Source of the DNA: Novosphingobium sp.
Lineage (GTDB): Bacteria > Pseudomonadota > Alphaproteobacteria > Sphingomonadales > Sphingomonadaceae
Length of the DNA stretch: 64,000 nucleotides
NCBI RefSeq assembly: GCF_039595395.1
Contig: NZ_JBCNLP010000001.1
Coordinates: 2,108,001-2,172,000, forward strand
Direction of reading: 5' to 3'
In this document: positions 1-8,939 of the stretch, piece by piece
Layout: every line of letters begins with the position of its first letter
Position numbering within the stretch: position 1 is the first letter of the stretch
Notes under the pieces: generated by a model
Told to the model about the DNA's origin: nothing
The model's input: the letters and a program-made list of their open reading frames with translations, nothing else
Databases searched by the model: none
Program-made: the position numbers and the translations under genes

Positions 1-233
1 AGCGGCCCCGCGCCCGGCAGGTCGAGCAGCACGGCGCGATAACGCTCGGGCAGGCCTTCCAGCACTGGATGCCAGACGGTCTGGTCCGTACCCAGCCCAT
101 GCGAAAAGACCAGGACATCAGGCCCGTCGCCCACCACATGGACGCGATGCTTCTGCGCCAGCGGGCCATCGAGCGTGATTTCGACCGGTCCGGTGGCTGG
201 ACGAGCCTTGCGGAAGGGGTTTAAGATGCTCAT
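1..233 (-). CDS. Alpha/beta hydrolase, RsbQ/KAI2-like (3' end outside window)
   Basis: The first 77 codons of an alpha/beta hydrolase are visible and the rest lies beyond the left edge. About 40 residues in, the segment FSHGLGTDQTVW matches the oxyanion-loop region of the RsbQ / karrikin-receptor (KAI2/D14) subgroup, where a DQ pair and a Trp follow the HG motif. It is followed by YRAVLLDLPGAG, the strand 4 region of that fold. No signal peptide is seen, so a cytosolic enzyme is expected. The catalytic Ser and His are not in the window. The gene is divergent from the ROK regulator at 418. The substrate cannot be stated; RsbQ in Bacillus works with a PAS phosphatase, but no partner is visible here. 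Confidence 0.75.
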   Translation of the reverse strand, partial: MSILNPFRKARPATGPVEITLDGPLAQKHRVHVVGDGPDVLVFSHGLGTDQTVWHPVLEGLPERYRAVLLDLPGAGP

Positions 234-267
234 GGGCTTACCAATTCCCCGAATGTTGCGCGGTGAT

Positions 268-285
268 CCTATCGGGTTTGATAGG
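268..285. promoter_or_regulatory. Inverted repeat in the hydrolase/ROK divergent region
   Basis: CCTATC-N6-GATAGG forms a perfect 6-bp inverted repeat about 130 bp upstream of the ROK regulator and 35 bp upstream of the hydrolase. Its place between divergent genes suits a regulator site, perhaps for the ROK protein itself. No second copy was found to support this. Confidence 0.3.
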
Positions 286-417
286 GTGGGGGAATGTCAA
301 AAAGATGAAAGCACCTTGTCGCGCGCTTGCGTATTGTTCCGTAGAGGAAGGGCTGTCGCACGCCGGTGCTTTTGATTATGACTGCTGTCAAACACCTGTG
401 ACGGAGCACCTTGTCCC

Positions 418-1596
418 GTGATCGATCGAGCAACACGTCTGGCCGGCACCAACATCGAACATGCCGGGCGCCACAATCTGCGCGTCGTGCTGCAGGTGAT
501 CCGCGCCGACGGGCCGATCACCCGCTCGCGCATCGCGGCGCGCACCGGGCTGACCACCGCCACCGTGACCAACATCACCAACCGCCTGCTCGATGAAGGG
601 CTGCTGGCCAGCGTGGGGCAATTGCGCGGCGGGCGCGGGCAACCGGCCTTGCAACTGGAGGTGCGGGCCGAGGGCGCCTTTGCGCTGGGTCTCAACATCG
701 ACCGCGATCATCTGACGATGGTGGCGGTGGATTTCGCCGGAGCGGTGCGCGCGCGCATCAGCGAGCCCTTCATCCATCCCGGCCCCGATCAGGTGAGGGA
801 TTTTGTTTCGCGGCATCTCGAAACGCTGCTGACGCAAGGGCAGATCGAGCGTGCCGCGATCGTCGGCATGGGGCTGGCGGTTCCCGACGATCTGGGCATT
901 CTGGCGCTGCCGGGCTATCCGGCCGATCATGACAACTGGTCCTCGGTCGATGTCGAGGATCTGCTGGCGCCCCTGGTCGATGTGCCGGTGCTGATCGAGA
1001 ACGATGCCGCCGCCGCCGCCATGGGTGAGATGCAATTCGGGTTGGGGCAGGATCTGACGCGCTTTTTCCATCTGCTGCTCACCTTCGCGCTGGGCGGCGG
1101 CGTGGTGACCAATGCCCTTTACGACAGGGGTGCTCAGGGGCGCAGCGGCGAGATCGGCTTTATGCTGGTCGATGACGGGCAGGGCGGCCGCACCTCGCTT
1201 CATTCGATTGTATCCTTGGCGGGGCTTTCTGCCGCCCTGGTGGCCGATGGGCATGGCGAAGAGGCGATCCGCGCGCTGGACGATCCCGCTCTGGCCGGGA
1301 CGCTGGACCGCTGGATCGCGCGCTCGGCCGAGGCGTTGGTCGAGCCGCTGATCGCTGTGAACTGCCTGTTGAACCCCGAGGCTGTGCTGTTCGGGGGGCG
1401 GCTGCCCATGCCCTTGCTGCGGCGTCTGGTCAGACAAACCCAGACGAATCTGGAAGCGCGGGCCGCCGATATGCCCACTTTGGCGCCCGTGCGCATCGCG
1501 GCTCTGGCCGAGGATGCGGCGGCGGTGGGCGGAGCCTTGCTGGCTTTCGGCAGTCTGCTATTGCCGGCCGAGGGTGGCACGCAGCCTGTTTCCTGA
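418..1596 (+). CDS. ROK-family transcriptional regulator (NagC/XylR type)
   Basis: A 392-residue protein beginning with GTG. Residues about 20-65 form a winged helix-turn-helix (GPITRSRIAARTGLTTATVT is the recognition unit), followed by a ROK sugar-kinase-like domain from about residue 80 to 385 that binds sugar effectors. This architecture is that of the NagC/Mlc/XylR repressors. It lies just upstream of a sugar block (MFS carrier, GH43, GH2, ROK kinase), so it probably controls those genes or the receptor whose remnant lies at 1811-2153. The effector sugar is unknown. The GTG start is chosen because the helix-turn-helix begins soon after it. Confidence 0.85.
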   Translation: MIDRATRLAGTNIEHAGRHNLRVVLQVIRADGPITRSRIAARTGLTTATVTNITNRLLDEGLLASVGQLRGGRGQPALQLEVRAEGAFALGLNIDRDHLTMVAVDFAGAVRARISEPFIHPGPDQVRDFVSRHLETLLTQGQIERAAIVGMGLAVPDDLGILALPGYPADHDNWSSVDVEDLLAPLVDVPVLIENDAAAAAMGEMQFGLGQDLTRFFHLLLTFALGGGVVTNALYDRGAQGRSGEIGFMLVDDGQGGRTSLHSIVSLAGLSAALVADGHGEEAIRALDDPALAGTLDRWIARSAEALVEPLIAVNCLLNPEAVLFGGRLPMPLLRRLVRQTQTNLEARAADMPTLAPVRIAALAEDAAAVGGALLAFGSLLLPAEGGTQPVS

Positions 1597-1601
1597 GCGA
1601 T

Positions 1602-1621
1602 TATCCGCCCTATCGATGGGC
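1602..1621. repeat. 20-bp sequence, near-identical copy at 34748-34767
   Basis: These 20 bases recur at 34748-34767 with one difference (A versus G at the eleventh base). The core has dyad symmetry (GCCC-N7-GGGC). Both copies lie 90-210 bp upstream of a TonB-receptor reading frame: the remnant at 1811 here and the intact receptor starting at 34645. The orientation relative to the gene differs. The remaining 1597-1810 gap is AT-rich around 1670-1720 and shows no gene. Confidence 0.3.
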
Positions 1622-1810
1622 ATCCCGCATGGATCGATACCAATTTCGCATTGGACGATATCGGGTTGAATATCGCAATCATTTTTAATAATTAATCGGA
1701 TTATTCCGGTGGTCGCCGTGGATTGTCGGATTTTAAATGGGGTGAATCGCCGCGTGGCATGGCGCGTGCGATCGCGCCCCCGTGTGAGATAAGAACAAGG
1801 GGCTAGAGGC

Positions 1811-2153
1811 ATGAACCGAAGGGATTTTGTGATCGCGGGCAGCGTTGCCTCGCTGGCGGCGGGCGGCAGCGCCCCGGCAGCGGTGTCGCGGCGCGCGGCG
1901 GTCTCGGCGCTCAGGCGGCGGTTTCTATGACAAGACCACGGCGGCGACCGACCTTCCGCAGCGCTCCTTCCATGGTCAGTTGCTGGTCAATACGCGCCTG
2001 ACCGCGCGCATCCCCGGCGCGGTGAAGTGGGAGACCTATCTCTCGATTACCAATCTGTTCAATCAGATGGTCAACCCCTACCTCGTGAATGTGCAGAATG
2101 ATTTCGACACGATCGGTCGCACCTATCGCGTTGGCGTCCGCTTCACCTATTGA
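1811..2153 (+). pseudogene. Fused remnant: Tat signal start joined to TonB-receptor C-terminus
   Basis: From the ATG at 1811 the frame reads a twin-arginine-type leader (MNRRDFVIAGSVASLAAGG) and stops after 39 codons at 1930. In another frame, from about 1919 to the stop at 2153, the sequence encodes about 77 residues typical of the last strands of a TonB-dependent receptor, with a WETYLSITNLFNQ segment and a terminal aromatic (FTY) as needed for beta-barrel insertion. The two pieces look like the start of a secreted enzyme gene and the end of a receptor gene joined by a deletion that removed everything between. It lies directly before a sugar transport and hydrolysis block, where an intact receptor would be expected. 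A functional product is unlikely. Confidence 0.7.
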
Positions 2154-2188
2154 TAGTCTGATAATATGATAAATGGGAGAGTCGGTCT

Positions 2189-3493
2189 ATGAATGCACTG
2201 CTAATCCGGGGCGTGGCGGTGGGCGCGCTCGCCGGCCTGCTGTTCGGCTTCGATACGGCCGTGATCGCGGGTACGACGGAGGGCATTCGTGCCGCCTTTT
2301 CGCTCGATGCGGCGGGGCTGGGCATCACCGTGTCCAGCGCGCTGTGGGGCACGCTGGCCGGAGCGCTGCTGGCGGGTGTGCCGGGTGACCGTTATGGCGC
2401 CCGCACCTCGCTCATCTTTATCGCCATGCTCTATCTGGCTTCGGCGCTGGGCTGCTTTTTTGCGTGGAATTTGGGATCGCTGATCTTTTTCCGCGTGTTG
2501 GCGGGGCTGGCGGTCGGCGCGTCCTCGGTGTTGGCCCCGGTCTATATCGCCGAGATCGCGCCGACAGATAAGCGCGGCATGCTGGTGGGGGCCTTCCAGC
2601 TCAATGTCGTGCTTGGCATTCTGGTGGCTTATCTCAGCAATGCGGTGGTGACCTCGCTGGCGCTGGGCGCGCTGGACTGGCATGTGAAATTTGCCGTCAC
2701 AGGCATTCCGGCGCTGGTGCTGCTGGTCATGATGTTCACCATCCCCGACAGCCCGCGCTGGCTGACCGCCAAGGGGCGCACCGGTGAGGCGCGCGACGTG
2801 CTTCAATCGCTGGGCAGTTCCGACCCCGATGCCGAAGTGGCCAGCTACGCCCGTGCAGAGGCGGCCACCGCCGCCCCGCGCCTGAGCTGGGCCCGCCATC
2901 GCCGCCCGATCCTGCTGGCCTTTGGCATTGCCTCCTTCAACCAGTTCTCGGGGATCAATGCGATCCTCTATTACCTCAACAACATCTTTGCCGCCGCCGG
3001 TTTCGACAGCGTGTCCGCAGACCGTCAGGCCATTGTGATCGGCGCCTGCAACCTGCTGTTCACCGCGCTGGCCCTGACCGTGATCGACCGCTTCGGGCGC
3101 AAGACGCTGCTGCTGGTGGGCGCTGTGGGTGTCACCATCGCGCTGGCCGGTGTGGCGGCGGTGTTCATGTCGAACACGCATCAGGAACTGCTGCTGCCGC
3201 TGCTTATCATGTTCATCGCCTTCTTCGCCTTCAGCCAGGGCGCGGTGATCTGGGTCTATATCAGCGAGATCTTCCCCAGCGATGTGCGTGCGCGCGGCCA
3301 GAGCCTCGGCTCATCCACCCACTGGTTCATGGATGCGGTGATCGCCACGGCTTTCCCGCTGGTGGCCCAGCATATGAAGGGCCTGCCTTTCATCTTCTTC
3401 GCGGCCTGCATGGCGGCGCAGTTCGTGGTGGTGCTGCTGTTCTTCCCCGAAACCAAGCGCCGTTCGCTCGAAGCTTTGGGGACTGGCCTGTGA
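2189..3493 (+). CDS. MFS sugar porter (sugar:H+ symporter family)
   Basis: 434 residues with about 12 hydrophobic segments and the sugar-porter signatures: GLLFGFDTAVIAGT in TM1, PDSPRWL before the central loop, a DRFGRKTLLL repeat in the second half and PETKRRSLEAL at the C-terminus. The family imports monosaccharides with protons across the inner membrane. It is the first gene of a tight block with GH43 and GH2 enzymes; its stop overlaps the GTG start of the GH43 gene by 4 nt. The cargo is probably the monosaccharide they release (L-arabinose, D-xylose or D-galactose), but residue patterns alone do not decide it. Confidence 0.88.
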   Translation: MNALLIRGVAVGALAGLLFGFDTAVIAGTTEGIRAAFSLDAAGLGITVSSALWGTLAGALLAGVPGDRYGARTSLIFIAMLYLASALGCFFAWNLGSLIFFRVLAGLAVGASSVLAPVYIAEIAPTDKRGMLVGAFQLNVVLGILVAYLSNAVVTSLALGALDWHVKFAVTGIPALVLLVMMFTIPDSPRWLTAKGRTGEARDVLQSLGSSDPDAEVASYARAEAATAAPRLSWARHRRPILLAFGIASFNQFSGINAILYYLNNIFAAAGFDSVSADRQAIVIGACNLLFTALALTVIDRFGRKTLLLVGAVGVTIALAGVAAVFMSNTHQELLLPLLIMFIAFFAFSQGAVIWVYISEIFPSDVRARGQSLGSSTHWFMDAVIATAFPLVAQHMKGLPFIFFAACMAAQFVVVLLFFPETKRRSLEALGTGL

Positions 3494-4851
3494 TCCGGCT
3501 GGCGACCGCCCTGTTGCTGGGCCTTTCCAGTGCGGCACTCGCTGCGCCGGCGCCCAACCCCGACGCCTTTGCGGCCCATGCGCGCAATCCGCTGCTGCCC
3601 GGCTATTTCGCCGATCCCTCCATCGTCCACGACAAGGGCGAGTGGTTTATCTACGCCACCATCGACCCATGGGGGGAGGGCACCCTTGGCCTGTGGCGCT
3701 CGCACAATTTCCGCGACTGGACCTTCACCACACCCAATTGGCCCACCAAAGCGGCGGCCACCAGCCCCACCTCGGGCAATTCCGGCGTCTGGGCGCCATC
3801 GGTGGTGCGGGGGCGTGACGGGCATTTCTGGATGTATGTCTCGGTCGGCAATGAGGTCTGGGTTGGCACCGCAGATCATCCCGCCGGCCCATGGCGTGAC
3901 GCCAATGGCGGCAAGCCGCTGATCCCGCGTAATTTCCGCCCTGGTTTCCATATGATCGATGCCGAGGCCTTTATCGACGATGACGGGCAGGCCTATCTCT
4001 ACTGGGGGTCGGGCCTGAACTGGGTCAACGGCCACTGCTTCGTGGTGAAGCTGAAGCCCGATATGGTGAGTTTCGATGGCGAAGTCCGCGACATCACGCC
4101 CGAGCATTATTTCGAAGGCCCCTTTATGCTCAAGCGGAACGGGCGCTATTTTCTGACCTCAAGCTGGGGCAACACCACCAAGGACACCTATCAGGTCCGC
4201 TATGCCGTGGGCGACACCCCCTTTGGCCCCTTCCACGAGCCGGAGGACAAGCCGCTGCTGGCCACCGATGCGGCGAGCCAGATTATCAGCCCCGGCCATC
4301 ACGCCATCTTCCGCGAGGGCGGGCGCGACTTTATCCTCTACCACCGCCAGGCCCTGCCTTTCCCGCGCGAGGGTGACGAGGTGCTTCGTCAGGTCGCGGT
4401 GGACGCGCTGACCATCGCGGGCGACCGCATGCTGCCAGTGACGCCTACCCATGAAGGCGCCGATGTGCCCGGCACCGCCGCGCATCGCATCACGGGGCGC
4501 ACTGTGCGCCTCACGGCCTCATCCGCCCAAGACCCGCTTCATGCGGCAGGCAAGGCGGCGGATGACAATTACGCCACCGGCTGGCAGCCGGCGCCGGGGG
4601 GGACCTCATGGCTTCAGGCCGACCTTGGTGCATCCCGCGGCATCGGCGCCAGCCAATTGCGCCCTTCACGCCCAAGCCAGCCGTTGCGCTTCACCGTTCA
4701 GGCATCGGATGATGCGGAGCATTGGCGCAACATCGGCGGCGCCATGACCGCCAGCGGTTCGCCCATCGCCATCCCCGCCATCGCCAAGGCCCGCTTTGTG
4801 CGGCTGACCTTCGACAACACTCCCAGCATTCTGGAATGGACTTTCCCATGA
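3490..4851 (+). CDS. GH43 glycosidase with C-terminal discoidin-like domain, secreted
   Basis: 453 residues. Residues 1-18 are a signal peptide (hydrophobic stretch ending ALAAP). The five-bladed beta-propeller of GH43 follows, with the expected catalytic residues: general base Asp42 in YFADPSIV, pKa-modulating Asp157 in IDAEAFIDDDG, and general acid Glu209 in EGPFM. After about residue 320 comes an F5/8 type C (discoidin, CBM32-like) domain with ATGWQPA and a terminal FVRLTF segment. GH43 enzymes usually remove alpha-L-arabinofuranosyl or beta-xylosyl units. Start GTG at 3490 overlaps the MFS stop and the stop overlaps the next ATG (ATGA), so the block is probably one translationally coupled operon. 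Confidence 0.88.
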   Translation: MIRLATALLLGLSSAALAAPAPNPDAFAAHARNPLLPGYFADPSIVHDKGEWFIYATIDPWGEGTLGLWRSHNFRDWTFTTPNWPTKAAATSPTSGNSGVWAPSVVRGRDGHFWMYVSVGNEVWVGTADHPAGPWRDANGGKPLIPRNFRPGFHMIDAEAFIDDDGQAYLYWGSGLNWVNGHCFVVKLKPDMVSFDGEVRDITPEHYFEGPFMLKRNGRYFLTSSWGNTTKDTYQVRYAVGDTPFGPFHEPEDKPLLATDAASQIISPGHHAIFREGGRDFILYHRQALPFPREGDEVLRQVAVDALTIAGDRMLPVTPTHEGADVPGTAAHRITGRTVRLTASSAQDPLHAAGKAADDNYATGWQPAPGGTSWLQADLGASRGIGASQLRPSRPSQPLRFTVQASDDAEHWRNIGGAMTASGSPIAIPAIAKARFVRLTFDNTPSILEWTFP

Positions 4852-7800
4852 AGCGCCGTGCCCTGTCCGTCCTGCCTTTCCTGCTGTGCAGCACCGCTGC
4901 CATGGCCGGATCGCCGGATGTGCCGCTGCCGGTCCAGCCGCAGGTCGATGCCAGCCGCCCGGATTGGGAGAACCCGGCGGTCTTCGCCATTGGCAAGATG
5001 CCCGCCCGCGCCACCGCCTTCCTCTATGAAAGCGCCCGGCAGGCGCTGGACGGCAAGATGGCGGCCTCGGCACGCTACCAGTCGCTCGATGGGCTGTGGA
5101 AATTCGTCTTTTCGCCCTCGGCCGATGCCACGCCTCAGGGCTTTTTCAAGAGCGACTTCGATGTCTCGGGCTGGAAGGAGATCAAGGTTCCCGCCGACTG
5201 GCAAGCCGAAGGCTATGACCAGCCGCGCTACAACAACATCACCTATCCGTTCCCGGCCAACCGCCCGTTGATCCCGCATGCCACCAATCCGGTCGGCTCC
5301 TACCGTCGCGATTTCACCGTGCCCGGCGACTGGAAGAGCAGCGATGTGGTGCTGCATATCGGCGCGGCGGGATCGGCCTATTACGTCTGGGTCAATGGCC
5401 AGAAGGTGGGTTACAGCGAGGACAGCAAGCTTCCTTCCGAATTCGACATCTCCCGTTTCCTGCGTCCCGGTGCGAACAGCGTCTCGATCCAGGTCTATCG
5501 CTGGTCTGACGGCAGCTATATTGAGGATCAGGATTTTTGGCGCGTCTCGGGGATCGAGCGTTCGGTTTATCTGATCGCCCAGCCGCGTGCGCGCATCGCC
5601 GATTTTTTCGTCAAGGCTGGCCTTGCCAACGACTATCGCGACGGTACGCTGGACATCGCCCTCCAGACCACCGCCGCAGCGAAAAACATGAGCATCCGCG
5701 CCAGCGTCAAGGATGGCGAGACCACCCTGTTCACCCGCTCCACCCCGGTGCAAGGCGACAAGCAGGCCATCACCGCCAGCCTGCCCGCCATCCGCAGCTG
5801 GAGCGCTGAAACGCCCAACCTCTACACGCTGCTGCTGGAACTGGTCGACGCCAGGGGACAGGTGGTGCAGGCCAGCGCCCAGCGCATCGGTTTCCGCACC
5901 GTGGCGATTGCCAACGGGCTGGTCACCGTCAACGGCAAGCCGATCACCATTCGCGGCGTCAACCGTCACGAGCATGATCCGGAAACCTTCCACGTCATCT
6001 CCGAAGCCTCGATGCGCCGCGATCTGGAGTTGATGAAGCTCAACAACATCAATGCCCTGCGCACCTCGCATTACCCCAATGACGAGCGCCTCTACGTGCT
6101 GGCGGACGAGCTTGGCCTCTATGTGATGGATGAGGCCAACATCGAGAGCCACGGCTACCTCTCCGCCGCCAACAAGCATCCGGACAAGCGGGCAGCCTAT
6201 CTGCTGGGCTACGATCCGGCATGGGAGGCCGCGCATGTCTCGCGCGTCACCAATATGGTCGCGCGAGACAAGAACCACCCCTCGATCATCTTCTGGTCGC
6301 TGGGCAATGAGAGCGGCATCGGCCCCACCTTCGAGAAGGCCGCCGCCGCCGCTCGCGCCATGGACCCGACCCGCCTGATCTCCTTCCTCGGCCATACGGC
6401 GACGCAGGATCATCGCCCCAATGCCTATGCCGATATCTATGCGCCGATGTATCACTCCATCGCGCAGATGCTGGATTACGCGAAGCACACCGAGTTCAGG
6501 CAGCCGATGATCCAATGCGAATATGCCCATATGCAGGGCAATTCGGGCGGCGGCTTCAAGGATGACTGGGACGCGATCTATGCCCATCCCGATCGTCTGC
6601 AGGGCGGCTTTATCTGGGATTGGGTCGAGCAATCCATGTATCGCTATACCAGGGACGGGCGTCGCTATTGGGGCGATGGCGGCGAATATGGCCCCAATCC
6701 GGGCGGCGATGTGGAGTTCGGCGACGGCCTGCTGCAATCGGACCGCACACCCAACCCGCAACTGTTCGAAGTGGCCAAGGTCTATGCGCCGGTGCAGTTC
6801 AGCGCGCCGGATGCGGCGGCGGGGCGCTTTACCGTCACCAACCGCAACGATTTCCGCGATCTGTCGGACTATCGCTTCGACTGGGAGGTCACGCAGGATG
6901 GCGTGAGCATCGCCCATGGCGCGGTCCCGTCGCTGAAGACCCCGGCTCGCGGCACCGAGAGTTTCGCGCTGAACCTGCCCAAGGTCGACCGCAAGCCAGG
7001 CGCGGAGTATCTGATCACGATCCGAGCTTACGATGCCGCTGCACACCCGGCCTATGAGCCTGCCGATCATGTCGTGGGATGGGATCAGTTCGCCTATGGT
7101 CAGATCGTCCCGGTACTTCCCCTGCCACCCAAGGGGCCTGTTGTCGCAAAGGCGCTCACCCTCTCCGCAGCAGGGGCGACACTCTCTGTCGACCGCGGCA
7201 CCGGACTGATCGCCAGCTATAGCGTCAAGGGCGCAGCGGTGCTGTCCGGGGGCGCGCCCAACTTTTTCCGGATGCCCACCGACAATGATCTGGGCACCGG
7301 CACTGCCCAGGCCGCCGCGCCATGGGAGGCCATGTCCCAAAGCCGCAAGGTGGAGGCCGTCGAGCAAAAGGGGCAGAGCATCACCATCCGCTATGGCCTC
7401 GGCGAGGGCGCGGCGCGATTCGAAACGCGCTACACCATGATGGGCGACGGCAGCGTGGCGGTGGAAAGCCATTTTATGCCACTGAAATCCGGCCTGCCCG
7501 ATCCGATGCGGATCGGCATGTCCTTCGCCATGCCCAGCCGTTTCCAGACTGTGCAATGGTATGGCCGAGGCCCTCACGAAAGCTATGCCGACCGCAAGAG
7601 TGGCGCGATGATCGGCATCTGGAGCGGCGCCATCGCCGACCAGTATCACGATTTCATCCGTCCGCAGGACACCGGCACCAAGACCGATGTGCGCTGGATG
7701 GCACTCTCCGGCGGCGGTCCGGGCCTGCGTGTTGGCGGCCCCACGCCGCTGACGATGAATGTGCTGGCTTTCCCATACGAAGACCTGCGCCGCCGTCCCA

Positions 7801-7988
7801 TCGGTGAGGCCAAGAGCAGCGATATCGTGCCCCGCGACCATGTCACTCTGCTGGTCGATGCGGCGCAGATGGGGCTGGGGGGTGACACCACCTGGGACTA
7901 TCACGGCCAGCCGCTCGCACCCTATCGCATCGCGCCAAGCGAGCGCCGTTTCAGCTTCACCCTGCACCCGGAGGGTGTAACACCATGA
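4848..7988 (+). CDS. GH2 beta-galactosidase (LacZ-like), secreted
   Basis: 1046 residues from the ATG that overlaps the GH43 stop. A signal peptide (about 1-21, ending AAMA) directs it to the periplasm or beyond, unlike E. coli LacZ. Domain order follows LacZ: jelly-roll sugar-binding domain, immunoglobulin-like domains, TIM barrel with acid/base Glu488 (GNESG) and nucleophile Glu558 (QCEYAHMQGN), then the C-terminal beta-sandwich with FFRMPTDNDLG and WYGRGPHESY. It hydrolyses beta-D-galactosides, or possibly alpha-L-arabinopyranosides. Next to GH43, an arabinogalactan- or galactoside-type substrate is plausible. The stop overlaps the ROK kinase start (ATGA). Confidence 0.93.
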   Translation: MKRRALSVLPFLLCSTAAMAGSPDVPLPVQPQVDASRPDWENPAVFAIGKMPARATAFLYESARQALDGKMAASARYQSLDGLWKFVFSPSADATPQGFFKSDFDVSGWKEIKVPADWQAEGYDQPRYNNITYPFPANRPLIPHATNPVGSYRRDFTVPGDWKSSDVVLHIGAAGSAYYVWVNGQKVGYSEDSKLPSEFDISRFLRPGANSVSIQVYRWSDGSYIEDQDFWRVSGIERSVYLIAQPRARIADFFVKAGLANDYRDGTLDIALQTTAAAKNMSIRASVKDGETTLFTRSTPVQGDKQAITASLPAIRSWSAETPNLYTLLLELVDARGQVVQASAQRIGFRTVAIANGLVTVNGKPITIRGVNRHEHDPETFHVISEASMRRDLELMKLNNINALRTSHYPNDERLYVLADELGLYVMDEANIESHGYLSAANKHPDKRAAYLLGYDPAWEAAHVSRVTNMVARDKNHPSIIFWSLGNESGIGPTFEKAAAAARAMDPTRLISFLGHTATQDHRPNAYADIYAPMYHSIAQMLDYAKHTEFRQPMIQCEYAHMQGNSGGGFKDDWDAIYAHPDRLQGGFIWDWVEQSMYRYTRDGRRYWGDGGEYGPNPGGDVEFGDGLLQSDRTPNPQLFEVAKVYAPVQFSAPDAAAGRFTVTNRNDFRDLSDYRFDWEVTQDGVSIAHGAVPSLKTPARGTESFALNLPKVDRKPGAEYLITIRAYDAAAHPAYEPADHVVGWDQFAYGQIVPVLPLPPKGPVVAKALTLSAAGATLSVDRGTGLIASYSVKGAAVLSGGAPNFFRMPTDNDLGTGTAQAAAPWEAMSQSRKVEAVEQKGQSITIRYGLGEGAARFETRYTMMGDGSVAVESHFMPLKSGLPDPMRIGMSFAMPSRFQTVQWYGRGPHESYADRKSGAMIGIWSGAIADQYHDFIRPQDTGTKTDVRWMALSGGGPGLRVGGPTPLTMNVLAFPYEDLRRRPIGEAKSSDIVPRDHVTLLVDAAQMGLGGDTTWDYHGQPLAPYRIAPSERRFSFTLHPEGVTP

Positions 7989-8911
7989 GCGGCGGCCTTC
8001 GTGCCGGTGTCGAACTGGGCGGTACCAAGACCATTGCGGTGATCGGGCGCGAGCGGGAGATCCTTGAACGGATCGCTTTCCCCACCACCACCCCGGACGA
8101 GACGCTGGGCGCGGTCGCGGATCAACTGCGCGTTTGGCATCGGCAATATCAGCCCGAGGCGCTGGGTATCGCCAGCTTCGGGCCGATTGCTCTGGGCGCG
8201 CGGCATGTGGTGCGGGGCCATATGCTGCCCACGCCCAAGGCGGGCTGGTCGGGCGCGGATATTCTCGGCGTGCTGTCCGGAGCGATGCCGGGGCCGGTGG
8301 CGCTTCACACCGATGTCACCGCCGCAGCCTTGGCCGAGCAGCGTTGGGGGGCAGCGCGCGGGCTAGAGGATCTGGTCTATATCACCGTGGGCACGGGGGT
8401 CGGCATGGGCATCATTGCCGGTGGGCGGCCGGTGACGGGGCGTATGCATCCCGAAGCCGGACATCTGCGTGTGCCGCGCCTGCCCGGCGACGATTTCGCC
8501 GGGGTCTGCCTCTTTCATGGCGATTGTCTTGAGGGTCTTGCCTCTGGCCCGGCCATTGCCGCGCGCACGGGTATGACGGCGGATGTGCTGCCACAGGACC
8601 ATCCAGCATGGCTGCCGGTGGCCGATGCTCTGGCCGAGGGGATCGCGGCGCTGATGCTCACACTCGCCTGCGAGCGGATCGTGATCGGTGGCGGTGTGGG
8701 ACTGGGGCGGCCTCATCTGCTGGCGATGGCAAAGGCGCGGATCGCCGCGAAGCTGGGTGGCTATCTGCCCTCGCTCGATGATGCGGAGATCGGCGCGATG
8801 ATCGTTCCGGCCGCTCTGGGCAGCGATGCCGGGCCGCTGGGGGCGCTGGCGCTTGCGGAACTGGCGCTGACCGGGGGAGCCTCCGTTCCGGCCCAGGATG
8901 GGGGTTGTTGA
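7985..8911 (+). CDS. ROK-family sugar kinase (fructokinase-like)
   Basis: 308 residues. The N-terminal phosphate loop GVELGGTKT, the DVTAAALAE motif with a catalytic-type Asp, and the ROK zinc-binding segment HPEAGHLRVPR...CLFHGDCLEG are typical of the fructokinase/Mak branch; the His and three Cys/His residues of the zinc site are present. It phosphorylates a hexose with ATP in the cytosol. The start overlaps the GH2 stop by 4 nt, so it probably phosphorylates the sugar released by that block. Fructose or mannose specificity is the family default but is not proven here. Confidence 0.85.
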   Translation: MSGGLRAGVELGGTKTIAVIGREREILERIAFPTTTPDETLGAVADQLRVWHRQYQPEALGIASFGPIALGARHVVRGHMLPTPKAGWSGADILGVLSGAMPGPVALHTDVTAAALAEQRWGAARGLEDLVYITVGTGVGMGIIAGGRPVTGRMHPEAGHLRVPRLPGDDFAGVCLFHGDCLEGLASGPAIAARTGMTADVLPQDHPAWLPVADALAEGIAALMLTLACERIVIGGGVGLGRPHLLAMAKARIAAKLGGYLPSLDDAEIGAMIVPAALGSDAGPLGALALAELALTGGASVPAQDGGC

Positions 8912-8939
8912 GGGCAGGGGAAGATGCCATCACCGCACG

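Noticed and set aside
4698..7967. A 1089-codon open frame antisense to the GH2 gene
   Set aside because: It is a by-product of high GC at third codon positions. The plus-strand frame has all GH2 catalytic motifs; the antisense one is rich in Arg, Gly, His and Gln without a recognisable domain.
7968..7984. GGAGGGTGTAACACC at the end of the GH2 gene as a repeat copy
   Set aside because: It resembles the stem of the dispersed hairpin but is coding (HPEGVTP), lacks the flanking GGGAGCGCGAGGG pattern, and is likely chance.
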